In this document: positions 8,446 through 18,642 of the stretch, one piece after another
Numbering within the stretch: position 1 is the first letter of the stretch
Layout of the letters: every line of letters starts with the position of its first letter
From: Altererythrobacter xiamenensis
GTDB taxonomy: Bacteria; Pseudomonadota; Alphaproteobacteria; Sphingomonadales; Sphingomonadaceae
DNA length: 64,000 nucleotides
Direction: 5' to 3'
Assembly: GCF_900177715.1 (NCBI RefSeq)
Contig: NZ_FXWG01000003.1
Span: 124,001-188,000 of the forward strand
Notes under the pieces: model-generated
Databases searched by the model: none
What the model saw: the letters and a program-made list of their open reading frames with translations, nothing else
Told to the model about the DNA's origin: nothing
Program-made: the position numbers and the translations under genes

Positions 8446-10119
8446 TCACCTCGTCAGCTTCTTGTAAGCGAGGCGCGTCGGACGATCAGCAGCATCACCC
8501 AGCCGGCGGCGCTTGTCTTCCTCGTATGCCTCGAAGTTGCCTTCGAACCATTCGACATGGCTGTTGCCTTCGAAGGCGAGGATGTGCGTCGCGAGGCGAT
8601 CGAGGAAGAAGCGGTCGTGCGAGATGACCACGGCGCAGCCGGCGAAGTTCTCGATCGCTTCCTCGAGCGCACCCAGCGTCTCGACGTCGAGGTCGTTGGT
8701 CGGCTCGTCCAGCAGCAGCACGTTGCCGCCCTGCTTGAGCATCTTGGCCATGTGCACGCGGTTGCGCTCACCGCCGGACAGCTTGCCGACGTTCTTCTGC
8801 TGGTCCGCGCCCTTGAAGTTGAACGCGCCGACATAGGCTCGCGTCGACATGTCGTGGCCGTTGACCTTCATATAATCGAGCCCGTCCGAAATCTCCTCCC
8901 AAACGTTGTTCGACGCGGTGAGGTCGTCGCGGCTCTGGTCGACATAGCCGAGGTGCACGGTCTCGCCGATTTCGATCGTGCCGCTGTCCGGCGTTTCCTG
9001 CCCGGTGATCATCTTGAACAGCGTGGACTTGCCGGCGCCGTTGGGGCCGATCACGCCGACGATGCCGCCCGGAGGCAGCATGAAGGAGAGGTTTTCGAAC
9101 AGCAGCTTGTCGCCATAGGCCTTGGAGATGTTCTTCGCCTCGATCACCTTGCCGCCCAGACGCTCGGGCACCTGAATGACGATCTGCGCCTTGCCCGGCT
9201 TGCGATCCTGCTGGGCGTCCTGCAGTTGTTCGAACTTGCGGATACGCGCCTTCGACTTGGTCTGGCGCGCGCTGGGCGACTGCCGGATCCATTCGAGCTC
9301 GCGCGACAGCGATTTCTGGCGACCCGATTCTTCGCGCGATTCCTGTTCGAGACGCTTCGCCTTCTTCTCGAGATAGGTCGAATAGTTGCCTTCGTACGGA
9401 TAGTAGGTTCCGCGGTCGAGTTCGAGGATCCAGCCGACCACATTGTCGAGGAAGTAGCGATCGTGGGTGATCATCAGCACGGCGCCGGCATATTCCTTGA
9501 GGTGGTTCTCGAGCCATTCGACGCTTTCCGCATCGAGGTGGTTGGTCGGCTCGTCCAGCAGCAGGATCGACGGTTTCTGGATCAGCAGGCGGGTGAGGGC
9601 GACGCGGCGCTTCTCACCGCCTGAAAGGTTTTCGACCGAGGCATCGGACGGCGGGCAACGCAGAGCCTCCATCGCGATTTCGAGCTGGTTGTCGAGCGTC
9701 CAGCCGTCGACCGCGTCGATCTCGGTCTGCAATTCGGCCATCTTTTCGCCGAGCGCTTCGAAGTCGGCATCGGGCTCGGCCATTTCGGCGGCGATCGCAT
9801 TGTACTCATCGACCTTGTCGGCGATGTCGCGCGCGCCGTCCTTGACGTTTTCGAGCACGGTCTTGGTCGGATCGAGCTCGGGCTCCTGCGGCAGATAGCC
9901 GACGGTGATGTTCTCACCGGGCCATGCCTCGCCACTGAAATCGGTGTCGATCCCGGCCATGATCTTCATCAGCGTGGACTTGCCCGCGCCGTTGGGCCCG
10001 ACGATGCCGATCTTCGCGCCCTGGTAGAACTGCAGGTTGATGTTGGAGAGCACGGGCTTCTGAGCACCGGGGAAGCTCTTGGTCATGTTCTTCATGACAT
10101 AGGCGTATTGCGCGGCCAT
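8446..10119 (-). CDS. ettA: Energy-dependent translational throttle protein EttA (ABC-F)
   Basis: A 557-residue soluble ABC-F ATPase, the normal EttA length. Two nucleotide-binding domains carry GPNGAGKST (near residues 40 and 355) and signature motifs LSGGEKRRVALTR and LSGGERNRVHMAK. The arm and linker region lies between them. EttA binds the ribosomal E site and gates the first peptide bond according to ATP/ADP ratio. The start at 10119 (MAAQYAYVMKNMTKSFPG) matches EttA; the 41 extra upstream codons do not. The second ABC-F at 49570 is an Uup-type paralogue. Confidence 0.94.
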   Translation of the reverse strand: MAAQYAYVMKNMTKSFPGAQKPVLSNINLQFYQGAKIGIVGPNGAGKSTLMKIMAGIDTDFSGEAWPGENITVGYLPQEPELDPTKTVLENVKDGARDIADKVDEYNAIAAEMAEPDADFEALGEKMAELQTEIDAVDGWTLDNQLEIAMEALRCPPSDASVENLSGGEKRRVALTRLLIQKPSILLLDEPTNHLDAESVEWLENHLKEYAGAVLMITHDRYFLDNVVGWILELDRGTYYPYEGNYSTYLEKKAKRLEQESREESGRQKSLSRELEWIRQSPSARQTKSKARIRKFEQLQDAQQDRKPGKAQIVIQVPERLGGKVIEAKNISKAYGDKLLFENLSFMLPPGGIVGVIGPNGAGKSTLFKMITGQETPDSGTIEIGETVHLGYVDQSRDDLTASNNVWEEISDGLDYMKVNGHDMSTRAYVGAFNFKGADQQKNVGKLSGGERNRVHMAKMLKQGGNVLLLDEPTNDLDVETLGALEEAIENFAGCAVVISHDRFFLDRLATHILAFEGNSHVEWFEGNFEAYEEDKRRRLGDAADRPTRLAYKKLTR

Positions 10120-10277
10120 CTGGCGGGTCCTTCGAGTATCTTGCGAATGAGCGGGATTTACACGCGCAGATAGTGGGCGGCGGCGCTGAGGGCAAGGCGC
10201 GAATGGCGGCGCGGGATTTAGCTTGGAATTAACCTTGACCAACTAGGCAGCCAGGTGAGTTTTCGCAGGGGGCGCAC

Positions 10278-11495
10278 GTGTCTGACCAGGTACTCGGGAT
10301 CATAATTCCGGGCATGTCTCTGATCTTTGCAGCCGCAGCCTTGCTCGTCTGGTTGCGCGACAAGCGATCGCATTACCTGCTCGGTTTCGTGGTCGCGCCG
10401 ATCGCGATCGGCGTCAGCCTGACGCTCAATCACTACGTGCTGGGCTGGGGCAGCGTCTCCATGCACGCGATCGCCCAGCTCTGTTCGGGCGGCGGCACCG
10501 TCGCGCTCGCCTGGGCTGCCTGTGCGCGGGTCGGCAAGAAAGCACCACTTGCGCTCTGGGGAGCGGGTCTAGCCCTGATGCTGGCAATCAACGCGCTGTC
10601 GCTGCAACAGGGCAATTTCACGGTCAATCTCTACCTCCTCAACGCCTATTGCGGGATCGTCATGACGATGGCGGCGCAACTGATGGCGGCTTCGGGTTCG
10701 AAGGATGTGGTCGACCGGGCGATGATCTGGGCTTTCGGTATCACCGCCCTTCAATTCTTCCTGCGGCCCGTTGCGGTGATGATGATGGTCGAGAACCTGA
10801 CCGCGGCAAGCTATCGGGATTCAGCGGGGCACGCGATACTCATCGTGACCGCCGCGCTCTTCACCTTGATGCTGGCAGGAGTGATCCTGGCCGCTGTCAT
10901 CTCCGACCAGATCGCCAGCCTCAAGTCGAGCTCGCAGATCGACGCCCTGACCGGACTGCGCCTGCGCCGCCCGTTCGAGGAGGGCGCGATGGACATGCTC
11001 GAGCGGAGCAGCAAGGAAGGGCGCGATGTAGCCATGATCGTCGGCGACATCGATCACTTCAAGCAGGTCAACGACCTGTGGGGACACCAGGCGGGCGACA
11101 ATGCGATCGCCGCCTTCGGCAGCCTGATCGGCTCCATCGTCCGCTCCGAGGATATTTGCGGGAGGATCGGCGGGGAGGAGTTCTGCATCATGGTGTGGAA
11201 CTGCAACCTCGACGATGCGAGCAACATGGCCGACCGTGTGCGGCGCGCCTTTGCCGCGATGCGGCATGACGGGATCAGCGAGAATGTCAGTATCACGGCG
11301 AGCTTCGGTGTGGCCTGCTGGCGCGAGGGCGAGGGCTACGGCAAGCTCTTCGCAAGGGCCGACGCTGCACTGTACGAAGCCAAGGATGCCGGGCGCAACT
11401 GCGTGAAGACCGAGGGTGCCAGACGAGGAGCAGGCCGCCGGAACGCTGACGAAGCCGCCGATACAGGCCAGTTGTCCATGCGCGCAGTCGGCTGA
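10278..11495 (+). CDS. Membrane-bound diguanylate cyclase (GGDEF)
   Basis: A 405-residue protein with about seven N-terminal membrane helices (residues 5-215) and a C-terminal GGDEF domain that makes cyclic di-GMP from two GTP. The active loop reads GRIGGEEF. Five residues before it is RSED, an RxxD inhibitory (I) site for product feedback. Asp in VGDIDHFKQVND is the metal-binding residue. The start is a GTG preceded by CAGGGGG. The next gene is a close paralogue in the same direction, 160 bases away. The C-terminal tail after the GGDEF domain is low-complexity. Confidence 0.9.
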   Translation: MSDQVLGIIIPGMSLIFAAAALLVWLRDKRSHYLLGFVVAPIAIGVSLTLNHYVLGWGSVSMHAIAQLCSGGGTVALAWAACARVGKKAPLALWGAGLALMLAINALSLQQGNFTVNLYLLNAYCGIVMTMAAQLMAASGSKDVVDRAMIWAFGITALQFFLRPVAVMMMVENLTAASYRDSAGHAILIVTAALFTLMLAGVILAAVISDQIASLKSSSQIDALTGLRLRRPFEEGAMDMLERSSKEGRDVAMIVGDIDHFKQVNDLWGHQAGDNAIAAFGSLIGSIVRSEDICGRIGGEEFCIMVWNCNLDDASNMADRVRRAFAAMRHDGISENVSITASFGVACWREGEGYGKLFARADAALYEAKDAGRNCVKTEGARRGAGRRNADEAADTGQLSMRAVG

Positions 11496-11655
11496 TAGAC
11501 GCTTCGCTTCTGTCGCGGACCCAGCACCAATCTTTAAGGCGAAACTGGCTGCAAGACCGCTGATTAAATTAACGAAATCACAAGTATCGCGGATCCCCAC
11601 AAGAGTTGGTTAACCAATATCTTCTAAACCGGAAGGAGCCGGATGGAAGGGGTGA

Positions 11656-12876
11656 ATGAACACGCAAATCATAGGCTTGACGACGCCGCTCATGGCGCTG
11701 GTCTTCTTTGCCACGTTCCTCCTTTTGTGGTGGCGCGGCAAGATGGACGCATATGTGCTGGGTTTCGCCGCGAGCTATCTGTTCTTTGCGCTTGGCTTTG
11801 CCGCGACACATCTGCTCGATCCCACTTCCGCTTACCTCTTCCACGCCACGCAGGCGCTCTACACTGCGGGGACCGTTTCGCTACTGTGGGGGGCAACGCG
11901 CCGCATTAACCAGCCGCTGATGGTCGGCCCGATCGTCGTGACCTACGTCGTTGCCGCAATTGTCCTGGCTATAGCTGTGGCCGTGACCGACGATGTCGCG
12001 CCCCGTCTCTATATCGTCAATACCAGCTACGGCGTGATGTTCGCATTTGGTGCGCTCACCCTCTTGCATTCGCGGAGGCGCGAGCTGTTCGATATTCTCG
12101 TGATCGGGCTGTTCGTGGCGAGTGCGATCAATTTCTTCATTCGTCCGGTCCTGACGCTGCTGGTCGAGCAGAGCATCCAGGCGTCGGATTATCGCGAATC
12201 CGTCTACTACTCGGTGCTCAACCTCGCTCTTGCGATCATGTCGCTCATGACCGCCATGACTCTGGTCGGCGCCTGCGTCTCCGACCTCGTCAGCTCGATC
12301 CGCGACAAGTCGGATCGCGACCTGCTGACAGGTTTGCGCAATCGTCGCGCGTTTGAGGCAGACATCGACGACTTGCTAGACCGTGCCCGTCACGACGATG
12401 TGCCAGCGAGCCTGGTCGTCGCCGATATCGATCACTTCAAGCAGGTGAACGATCTGTGGGGCCACCAGGCAGGCGATCAGGCCATCGCCAATTTCGGCAA
12501 ACTGATCCAGACCATGGTGCGCGATGTCGACATCGTGGGCCGGATCGGGGGCGAAGAGTTCTGCATTCTGATCTGGAACTGTCCCGAGAATTCGGCCCAC
12601 AAGCTGGCGGAGCGTATCCGCCACGCTTTCGCGCAGATGGCGCATGATGGTATCAGCGAAAACATCCACCTTACCGCCAGCTTCGGTGTGACCGAGTGGC
12701 GCAGCGGCGAACCTTATCGCAAGCTCTTCGCAAGGGCTGACAGCTACCTCTACGATGCCAAGGAAAACGGCCGCAACAAGGTGGTTTCCGCGGGCAAACC
12801 CGCCGACCGCAAAACGGGTGATCGGACCGCGTCGAAGCTCGATGCCGAAGCAGAGCGCGCTGCCGCCGCTGCGTGA
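11656..12876 (+). CDS. Membrane-bound diguanylate cyclase (GGDEF), tandem paralogue
   Basis: A 406-residue paralogue of the preceding cyclase, with the same architecture of seven or so hydrophobic segments followed by GGDEF. The active loop is GRIGGEEF with I-site RDVD five residues upstream. The segment from VADIDHFKQVNDLWGHQAGD to the C-terminus is almost colinear with the upstream copy, while the membrane halves have diverged more, as expected if the two sense different signals. An ATG start with GGAAGGAGCCGG upstream is well placed. Confidence 0.9.
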   Translation: MNTQIIGLTTPLMALVFFATFLLLWWRGKMDAYVLGFAASYLFFALGFAATHLLDPTSAYLFHATQALYTAGTVSLLWGATRRINQPLMVGPIVVTYVVAAIVLAIAVAVTDDVAPRLYIVNTSYGVMFAFGALTLLHSRRRELFDILVIGLFVASAINFFIRPVLTLLVEQSIQASDYRESVYYSVLNLALAIMSLMTAMTLVGACVSDLVSSIRDKSDRDLLTGLRNRRAFEADIDDLLDRARHDDVPASLVVADIDHFKQVNDLWGHQAGDQAIANFGKLIQTMVRDVDIVGRIGGEEFCILIWNCPENSAHKLAERIRHAFAQMAHDGISENIHLTASFGVTEWRSGEPYRKLFARADSYLYDAKENGRNKVVSAGKPADRKTGDRTASKLDAEAERAAAAA

Positions 12877-13065
12877 TCGGATTCATCGCCGTGGCGCAAC
12901 TGCAACGCCCTCCTGAATTGTGCGACGTTCTGGCAACAGCAAATTGACCGAACGCTGAATTGCGGCGATTTTGCGCAGCGGTTTCAATTGCAATCGGGTC
13001 GCTAGTCCTGCCGGAACGCGAGAGTGCGTTTTCACGGCCGACCAGCGTCAACAGGGATCATGATC

Positions 13066-15339
13066 ATGCAGTCACCTTCGCGTCTTTTTGCTTCCGCCGC
13101 CCTCATCGCCATCTCCGTCGCCGGCATCGCAGCTCCCGCCTATGCACAGGATGCCGACACGACTGCCGAGGACGAGACCGGCGTCGGCACCATCATCGTC
13201 ACGGCGCAGCGTCGCGAGGAAAACCTGCAGGAAGTGCCGGTTTCGGTGGGCACGCTCGATGCAGAGGCGCTTCAGGTCGCGACCGGCGCAGGCGCGGACA
13301 TCCGTGCGCTTTCGGGCCGCGTACCCAGCCTCAATATCGAAAGCTCCTTCGGCCGGACCTTCCCGCGCTTTTACATCCGCGGGCTTGGCAATACCGACTT
13401 CGACCTCAACGCGTCACAGCCGGTCAGTCTCGTCTATGACGACGTCGTGCTGGAAAACCCGGTGCTCAAGGGCTTCCCCGTGTTCGACCTCGACCGCGTG
13501 GAAGTGCTGCGCGGCCCGCAGGGCACACTGTTCGGTCGCAATACGCCCGCCGGTATCGTCAAGTTCGACACGGTCAAGCCGGGTCGCGGTGAGAATTACG
13601 TCCGCGGCAGCTACGGCACTTACGACACGATCAATCTCGAAGCAGGCATCGGCGGGCAGCTCAGCGATCTGGTCGCCGTGCGCGTGTCCGGCCTTTACCA
13701 GGGGCGCAGCGACTGGGTCGACAATATCGATAATGGCCCGGGTGACGATCTCGAAGGGTTCGACGAGTTCGCCGTGCGCGGCCAGATCGAGTTTGTGCCG
13801 ACCGATGCTCTAAGCATTCGCGTCGTCGGCCAGTACCGCGATCTCGACGGTACCGCGCGCGTCTTCCGCGCGAACGCCTTTGCCACCGGTTCGAACGATC
13901 TGGTTGGCCTTGGCGGACCGGGCACCGAGTTCGAGCGTGACAAGGTACGCGCCGATGGCCTCAACTTCCAGACGCTCGAGAACACCAATATCGGCGCGAC
14001 CATTGAATATGATGCAGGCGCAGTGACGATCACCTCGGTGACGAGCTACTGGAATGCCAATCTCTATTCACGCGGCGATATCGACGGCGGCTTCGGCAAT
14101 GCCTTCGCACCCGAAATGGGACCGGGCTTCATCCCGTTCAGCGCCCAGTCGCAGGACAATGTGCCTAGCCTCGACCAGTTCACGCAGGAACTGCGCATCG
14201 CTTCCAACGGCGGCAGCCCGCTCGGCTGGCAGGCTGGCGTGTTCTATTTCGACGAAGCGCTCGACATCGAAAGCTTCGACTTCGGCACGCCGACCGACAC
14301 CACCCCAGCTGCAGTGGCCGTACAGCGCCAGGACAGCGAAGCATGGGGCGTGTTCGGCTCGATCTTCTACGAGTTCGACAACGGGCTGCGCCTGCAGGCT
14401 GGCCTGCGCTACAACAATGACGAGCGTACGCTGACCGCATCGCGCCCGGTCGACACCCGTCCGGGCTTCCTCGGCTTCGGCGGTCCGGTGGCACCGGTTT
14501 CCGCTTCGGTCGATGACGATGTGCTGACCTGGGATCTCGCAGCGACCGTGCCGGCAGGCGAGGATGTGAACTTCTATGCCCGCGTGGCGCGCGGATATCG
14601 CGCTCCGTCGATCCAGGGTCGTCTCGTGTTCGGCCGCGACCTCTCGATCGCCGACAGCGAAACCACGATGAGTTACGAAGCAGGTGTGAAGACGATACTC
14701 GCTGGCGGTGCGGTGCGCTTCAACCTTGGCGGGTTCTACTACAACACCAACGACCTGCAGCTGACCGCGGTCGGCGGCGCCAACAACTTCACCACGCTGC
14801 TCAATGCGGATGAGGTCGAAGGTTACGGCTTCGAAGCCGAGCTGCAGGCGCGCCCGATGGAAGGCATCGAGCTTTCCGCGGGTCTTTCCTACAACGACAC
14901 GCAGATCAACGATCCGGCCGCTTTCGTTGCGGGTTGCGGCGCGCCTTGCACCGTGCTCGATCCGGAGCGTACCCCCGGTAGCGGGATATACTCGATCGAC
15001 GGCAACTCACTGCCGCAGGCGCCGAAGTGGACCGCCAACTGGTCGCTCGGCCTGAGCGAACCGATCCCCGGCACCAGCGGTGAAATCTACGCCTACACCG
15101 ACTGGGCGTATCGTTCGAAGGTGCAGTTCTTCCTCTACGAGTCGGTCGAGTTCAGCGACGATTCCATGCTCGAGGGCGGGCTGCGCATCGGTTACCGAAC
15201 CGACCGCTATGACGTGGCCGGCTTTGTCCGCAACATCACCAATGACGTGTCGGCGGTGTCGGGCATCGACTTCAACAACCTCACCGCGATGGTCAACGAA
15301 CCGCGCATCTGGGGTGTCGAGGTCGGCATCACGTTCTGA
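13066..15339 (+). CDS. TonB-dependent outer-membrane receptor
   Basis: A receptor of about 757 residues with a signal peptide (MQSPSRLFASAALIAISVAG, cleaved near AYAQ) and a TonB box-like TIIVTAQRREENLQEVPVSV. A plug domain contains VEVLRGPQGTLFGRNTPAG, and a 22-strand barrel ends in Phe (VEVGITF). The TonB-ExbBD system energises uptake of the ligand. The ATG at 13066 has AGGG nine bases before it; another ATG two codons upstream is too close to that site. The M28-type peptidase gene follows by 60 bases. This pairing suggests peptide-related uptake, but the ligand is not evident. Confidence 0.9.
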   Translation: MQSPSRLFASAALIAISVAGIAAPAYAQDADTTAEDETGVGTIIVTAQRREENLQEVPVSVGTLDAEALQVATGAGADIRALSGRVPSLNIESSFGRTFPRFYIRGLGNTDFDLNASQPVSLVYDDVVLENPVLKGFPVFDLDRVEVLRGPQGTLFGRNTPAGIVKFDTVKPGRGENYVRGSYGTYDTINLEAGIGGQLSDLVAVRVSGLYQGRSDWVDNIDNGPGDDLEGFDEFAVRGQIEFVPTDALSIRVVGQYRDLDGTARVFRANAFATGSNDLVGLGGPGTEFERDKVRADGLNFQTLENTNIGATIEYDAGAVTITSVTSYWNANLYSRGDIDGGFGNAFAPEMGPGFIPFSAQSQDNVPSLDQFTQELRIASNGGSPLGWQAGVFYFDEALDIESFDFGTPTDTTPAAVAVQRQDSEAWGVFGSIFYEFDNGLRLQAGLRYNNDERTLTASRPVDTRPGFLGFGGPVAPVSASVDDDVLTWDLAATVPAGEDVNFYARVARGYRAPSIQGRLVFGRDLSIADSETTMSYEAGVKTILAGGAVRFNLGGFYYNTNDLQLTAVGGANNFTTLLNADEVEGYGFEAELQARPMEGIELSAGLSYNDTQINDPAAFVAGCGAPCTVLDPERTPGSGIYSIDGNSLPQAPKWTANWSLGLSEPIPGTSGEIYAYTDWAYRSKVQFFLYESVEFSDDSMLEGGLRIGYRTDRYDVAGFVRNITNDVSAVSGIDFNNLTAMVNEPRIWGVEVGITF

Positions 15340-15399
15340 TTTCGTCGCGCGTCCAGCTCTTGCTGGACACGCACACACAGGGGCGATAGCAGCGCGGCC

Positions 15400-16824
15400 A
15401 TGAGAAAAAACATGGTCGCGCTCGCTGCGCTTTCGCTCGCCGCTTCGGTTTCGCTCGTCTCGGTCGCGCAGGCAACATCACAGGTACCTCTCGAGGCGGT
15501 CGCCGATCAGGCGCTCGAGCAGGATGAACGCGCCTGGGACTTCGTTGAAGGCATCACCACCGAAGTCGGCCCGCGCCAGGCGGGGACCGAGGCGGAAAAG
15601 CGCGGCCGCGACTGGGCGGTGGCGTGGCTGGAGAAACATGGCTTCGAGAATGTCGCGGACGAACCGTTCGAGATGGATACCTGGGTCCCGGGCGATCTGC
15701 ACAAGGCGCAGGTGATCTCTCCTTTCCCGCAGCCGCTCGTGGTCCAGCCGCTCGGCAAGAGTGCTTCGACCGGTCCCAACGGGATTACGGCGGAAGTCGT
15801 CAAGTTCGACACACATGCCGATCTGGTCGCAGCTCCTGCGGGCAGCCTGGCGGGCAAGATCGCCTATATCAGCCATTCGATGACGCCGACGCAGGACGGC
15901 TCGCAATATGGCTTTGCCGGCCCCGCGCGCTGGACCGGGGCGGGTATCGCTGCGAGCAAGGGCGCGGTCGCGACCGTGATCAAGTCGGTCGGCACCGACT
16001 GGCACCGCAATCCCCATACGGGCGGCACGAGCTTCCCCGAAGGCGTAGAGCCAATCCCGGCGGGCGCATTTTCGCTGCCCGATGCGGCCAATCTGGAACG
16101 GATGTTCGAGCGTGCGGGTGGCCAGCCGATCATGCTGAAGCTGACGCTGACGCCGAAGAACCTCGGCACGACGACCAGCGGCAATGTTGTGGGAGAGATC
16201 GTCGGGCGCGATCCGTCGCTTCCGCCGGTCCTTGTCGCCTGCCACATCGACAGCTGGTGGAACGGCACCGGCGCGTTTGACGATGGCGCGGGCTGCGGCA
16301 TCGTGGCTGCGGCGGCGCTGAATGTGCGTGATGCCGGACAGCCGCTGCGCACCATTCGCGTGCTGATGGCAGGCGCGGAGGAAACCGGGCTGTGGGGGTC
16401 GAAAGCCTATAGCGCCGCACATATAGACGAGCCGATTGCGGTGGGTCTCGAAAGCGATTTCGGCGCGGATCGCATCTGGCGCTTCGAAAGCAATTTCCGC
16501 TCCAGCAACTCCGATCTTCACGCCAAGCTCGCCTCGGCAGTCGCGCGCTTCGGCGTGTCGAATGGAACCGCGGTGGCGACGGGCGGAGCGGACATCAACA
16601 TCGCCCGCGACCAGAAAACCGCGATCATCGACCTGCAGCAGGACGGCACGCGCTATTTCGACCTGCACCACACGCCCGACGATACGCTCGACAAGATCGA
16701 CAAGGCCCAGCTGCGCCAGAATGTCGCGGTGTGGACGCAAGTGGTCGGGATCCTTGCCAACGAAGCCGATCCGATCCAGCCGCCCGCGACCGAGCCGAGC
16801 GCTCCGGCAATCATGGAACAATAG
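15400..16824 (+). CDS. Exported zinc metallopeptidase, M28 family
   Basis: A 474-residue secreted peptidase with a signal peptide ending near VAQA (residue 25). The zinc-site pattern is His-Asp in LVACHIDSWW, a bridging Asp in GAFDDGAG, Glu-Glu in AGAEETGLWGSK, an Asp downstream, and the C-terminal His in HHTPDDTLDKI. These enzymes cleave N-terminal amino acids or dipeptides in the periplasm. A PA-like insert may lie around residues 120-230. It sits directly behind a TonB receptor, consistent with degrading an imported or surface peptide. The C-terminus ends in a short Pro-rich tail. Confidence 0.88.
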   Translation: MRKNMVALAALSLAASVSLVSVAQATSQVPLEAVADQALEQDERAWDFVEGITTEVGPRQAGTEAEKRGRDWAVAWLEKHGFENVADEPFEMDTWVPGDLHKAQVISPFPQPLVVQPLGKSASTGPNGITAEVVKFDTHADLVAAPAGSLAGKIAYISHSMTPTQDGSQYGFAGPARWTGAGIAASKGAVATVIKSVGTDWHRNPHTGGTSFPEGVEPIPAGAFSLPDAANLERMFERAGGQPIMLKLTLTPKNLGTTTSGNVVGEIVGRDPSLPPVLVACHIDSWWNGTGAFDDGAGCGIVAAAALNVRDAGQPLRTIRVLMAGAEETGLWGSKAYSAAHIDEPIAVGLESDFGADRIWRFESNFRSSNSDLHAKLASAVARFGVSNGTAVATGGADINIARDQKTAIIDLQQDGTRYFDLHHTPDDTLDKIDKAQLRQNVAVWTQVVGILANEADPIQPPATEPSAPAIMEQ

Positions 16825-16861
16825 AAGCGGACCTCTTCGCGCACCGAGGCGTTGAAGAGGC

Positions 16862-17377
16862 ATGTTTGTTTCAGAGACCGGTCCCGACATCGTCATTCGC
16901 GGCTTCGTGCTCGCCGCCCTTGCACTCATATGGGTAACAATCCTGATCCGCGTCAATGGGCTGCGGACGCTCTCCAAGATGACGAACTTCGACTTCGTCA
17001 TGACGGTCGCGATGGGCAGCGTGGTGGCGGGGGCAGTGCAGGCAGATAACTGGGAAATCTTTGCCCAGGCGATCGTCGGAATGGGCGGCCTCGTGCTGGT
17101 GCAGTTCATTGCGGCGCGGTTGCGATCATCTTCCGAACTGATCGAGCAGACGATCCAGAACGAGCCGCTGCTGATCATGCGCGACGGCAAGATTCTGCGC
17201 GATGCACTGAAGCAAGCGCGCATGAGCGAAAGCGATGTCATCGCCAAACTGCGCGAGGCCAATGCGCTCGAACTCGATCAGGTGCGCGCGGTTGTGCTCG
17301 AAACGACGGGAGATGTGTCGGTCCTGCATGGCGAGCGCTTCGACGAAAAGCTGCTTCAGGGCATTCGCAATACCTAA
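16862..17377 (+). CDS. DUF421 (YetF-like) membrane protein
   Basis: A 171-residue protein with three N-terminal membrane helices (about residues 12-32, 42-60, 68-86) and a soluble C-terminal domain. The motifs RVNGLRTLSKMTNFDFVMTVAMGS and NEPLLIMRDGKI are typical of the DUF421/YetF family, whose role is uncertain (linked to envelope or spore properties in Bacillus). The 3' end overlaps the MATE gene on the other strand by 4 bases. Confidence 0.82.
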   Translation: MFVSETGPDIVIRGFVLAALALIWVTILIRVNGLRTLSKMTNFDFVMTVAMGSVVAGAVQADNWEIFAQAIVGMGGLVLVQFIAARLRSSSELIEQTIQNEPLLIMRDGKILRDALKQARMSESDVIAKLREANALELDQVRAVVLETTGDVSVLHGERFDEKLLQGIRNT

Positions 17378-18642
17378 CCGGCGAAGGTCTTGCGCATCCG
17401 GCGCGGCAGCAGCGCCGCCTGGAACAGCGCGCGGACAGCGAGGAACAGCACGAAGCTGCCCCAAAGCCCCTGATTGCCGAGCGGCCATGTCAGCCAGAGC
17501 GAGGCGGCGAAAACCACGCTCGCCCCCAGCATTGAAAGCAGCAGCGCGCGCGTCCAGCTGGCGCCGACGAATACCCCATCGAAGATGAAACTGGTGACGC
17601 CAGCAAACGGGATGACCACCAGCCAGATCGCCTGGCGCTGCGCTTCGCGTGCGACTTCGGGCGTGGCGGCAAAGCTCGCGAGGATCGGGTCGGCCAGCAA
17701 TGCGAAGGCGAGGGCAAGCAAGGCTGCGGCGGAAAGCCCGCGCCACAATATCGCGCGCACATAGCCGCTGAAGCCCTCGCGATCCTTCGCACCCAGCCGT
17801 TCGCCGTTCAAGACTTGAGCTGCGTTTTCAAACCCGTCCAGCAGCAGCGCGGTGAGGATGAAAAGCTGGTAGATGATGCCATTGGCGGCGAGCACTTCGG
17901 GACCGCGTTCGGCGCTCAGCCGCGTCAGCGATGCAAGCGCGACCGAGAGCACTAGCGTGCGCAGGAAAAGGTCGCGATTGACGCTCAGGAAAGGCCGCAG
18001 CTTATCCCAGCCGAGCGAGGCGCCGCCGTTCAATGCGCTCCTTAGATGACGCCCCGTCGCGCCGCACATCACGAACAGCGCCAAGGCCGCCAGCTTGGCG
18101 TATTCGGCGATGAAGCTCGACCAGCCGATCCCGGCAATGCCCCAGTCGAGGCGCAGTGCCAGCAGCAGGCCGAGCCCGACATTGAGCGCGTTGTAGCCGA
18201 CCTCGATCCATAAGAGCGCGATCATCTGGCGCCGGCCGACCAGGAAGCCCATCAGCGCGAGGTTGAGCATGACGCCCGGTGCAGTCCAGTAACGGATATC
18301 CGCGTAGATTGTCGCGGCTGCCAAGACCTCGTTCTCGGCTCCGAGCGCCCCAAGTGCGAAGGGCATCAGCCAGGGCTTGGCGAGGATAAGCAGCGCGGCA
18401 ATCACCGCGCCGACGAACAATCCTCGTACGAGGACCGCGACCTGAGGCTCTTCGCCCGCGCGCGTGCCTTCTTGAGCGACCAGTCCGGTCGTCCCGGACT
18501 TGAGGAAGTTCATGACGGTGAACAGCACAGCGAACAGCCGCGCGCCGACATCGACAGCGCCCTGTGTCGGGGCATCGTTCAATTGCCCAACGATCCACAT
18601 GTCGCCGACGCCGATCAGCGCGGTCGCGACATTGGTCACCAT
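17374..18642 (-). CDS. MATE family efflux transporter, start codon uncertain
   Basis: A multidrug/toxin extrusion antiporter of 422 residues from the first ATG, with about 12 predicted helices and MATE-like spacing (GVGDMWIVGQL, GWSSFIAEYAKL). The ATG at 18642 falls inside the first helix and has no ribosome site. Good protein sequence continues upstream in frame (TSSLETRAIWAIALPAM), back to an in-frame TAG, with no ATG, GTG or TTG between. A GGAG lies before an ATC at 18717-18715, so a non-standard start there, a mutated start, or a sequence error are all possible. Confidence 0.8.
   Translation of the reverse strand: MVTNVATALIGVGDMWIVGQLNDAPTQGAVDVGARLFAVLFTVMNFLKSGTTGLVAQEGTRAGEEPQVAVLVRGLFVGAVIAALLILAKPWLMPFALGALGAENEVLAAATIYADIRYWTAPGVMLNLALMGFLVGRRQMIALLWIEVGYNALNVGLGLLLALRLDWGIAGIGWSSFIAEYAKLAALALFVMCGATGRHLRSALNGGASLGWDKLRPFLSVNRDLFLRTLVLSVALASLTRLSAERGPEVLAANGIIYQLFILTALLLDGFENAAQVLNGERLGAKDREGFSGYVRAILWRGLSAAALLALAFALLADPILASFAATPEVAREAQRQAIWLVVIPFAGVTSFIFDGVFVGASWTRALLLSMLGASVVFAASLWLTWPLGNQGLWGSFVLFLAVRALFQAALLPRRMRKTFAG

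Noticed and set aside
8454..9935. Several long open frames opposite or inside ettA
   Set aside because: They are high-GC shadows with Arg/Ser-rich sequences and no family features; the EttA reading has all motifs.
12877..13065. Riboswitch upstream of the TonB receptor
   Set aside because: The 190-base leader was looked at for cobalamin riboswitch signatures; none is present.
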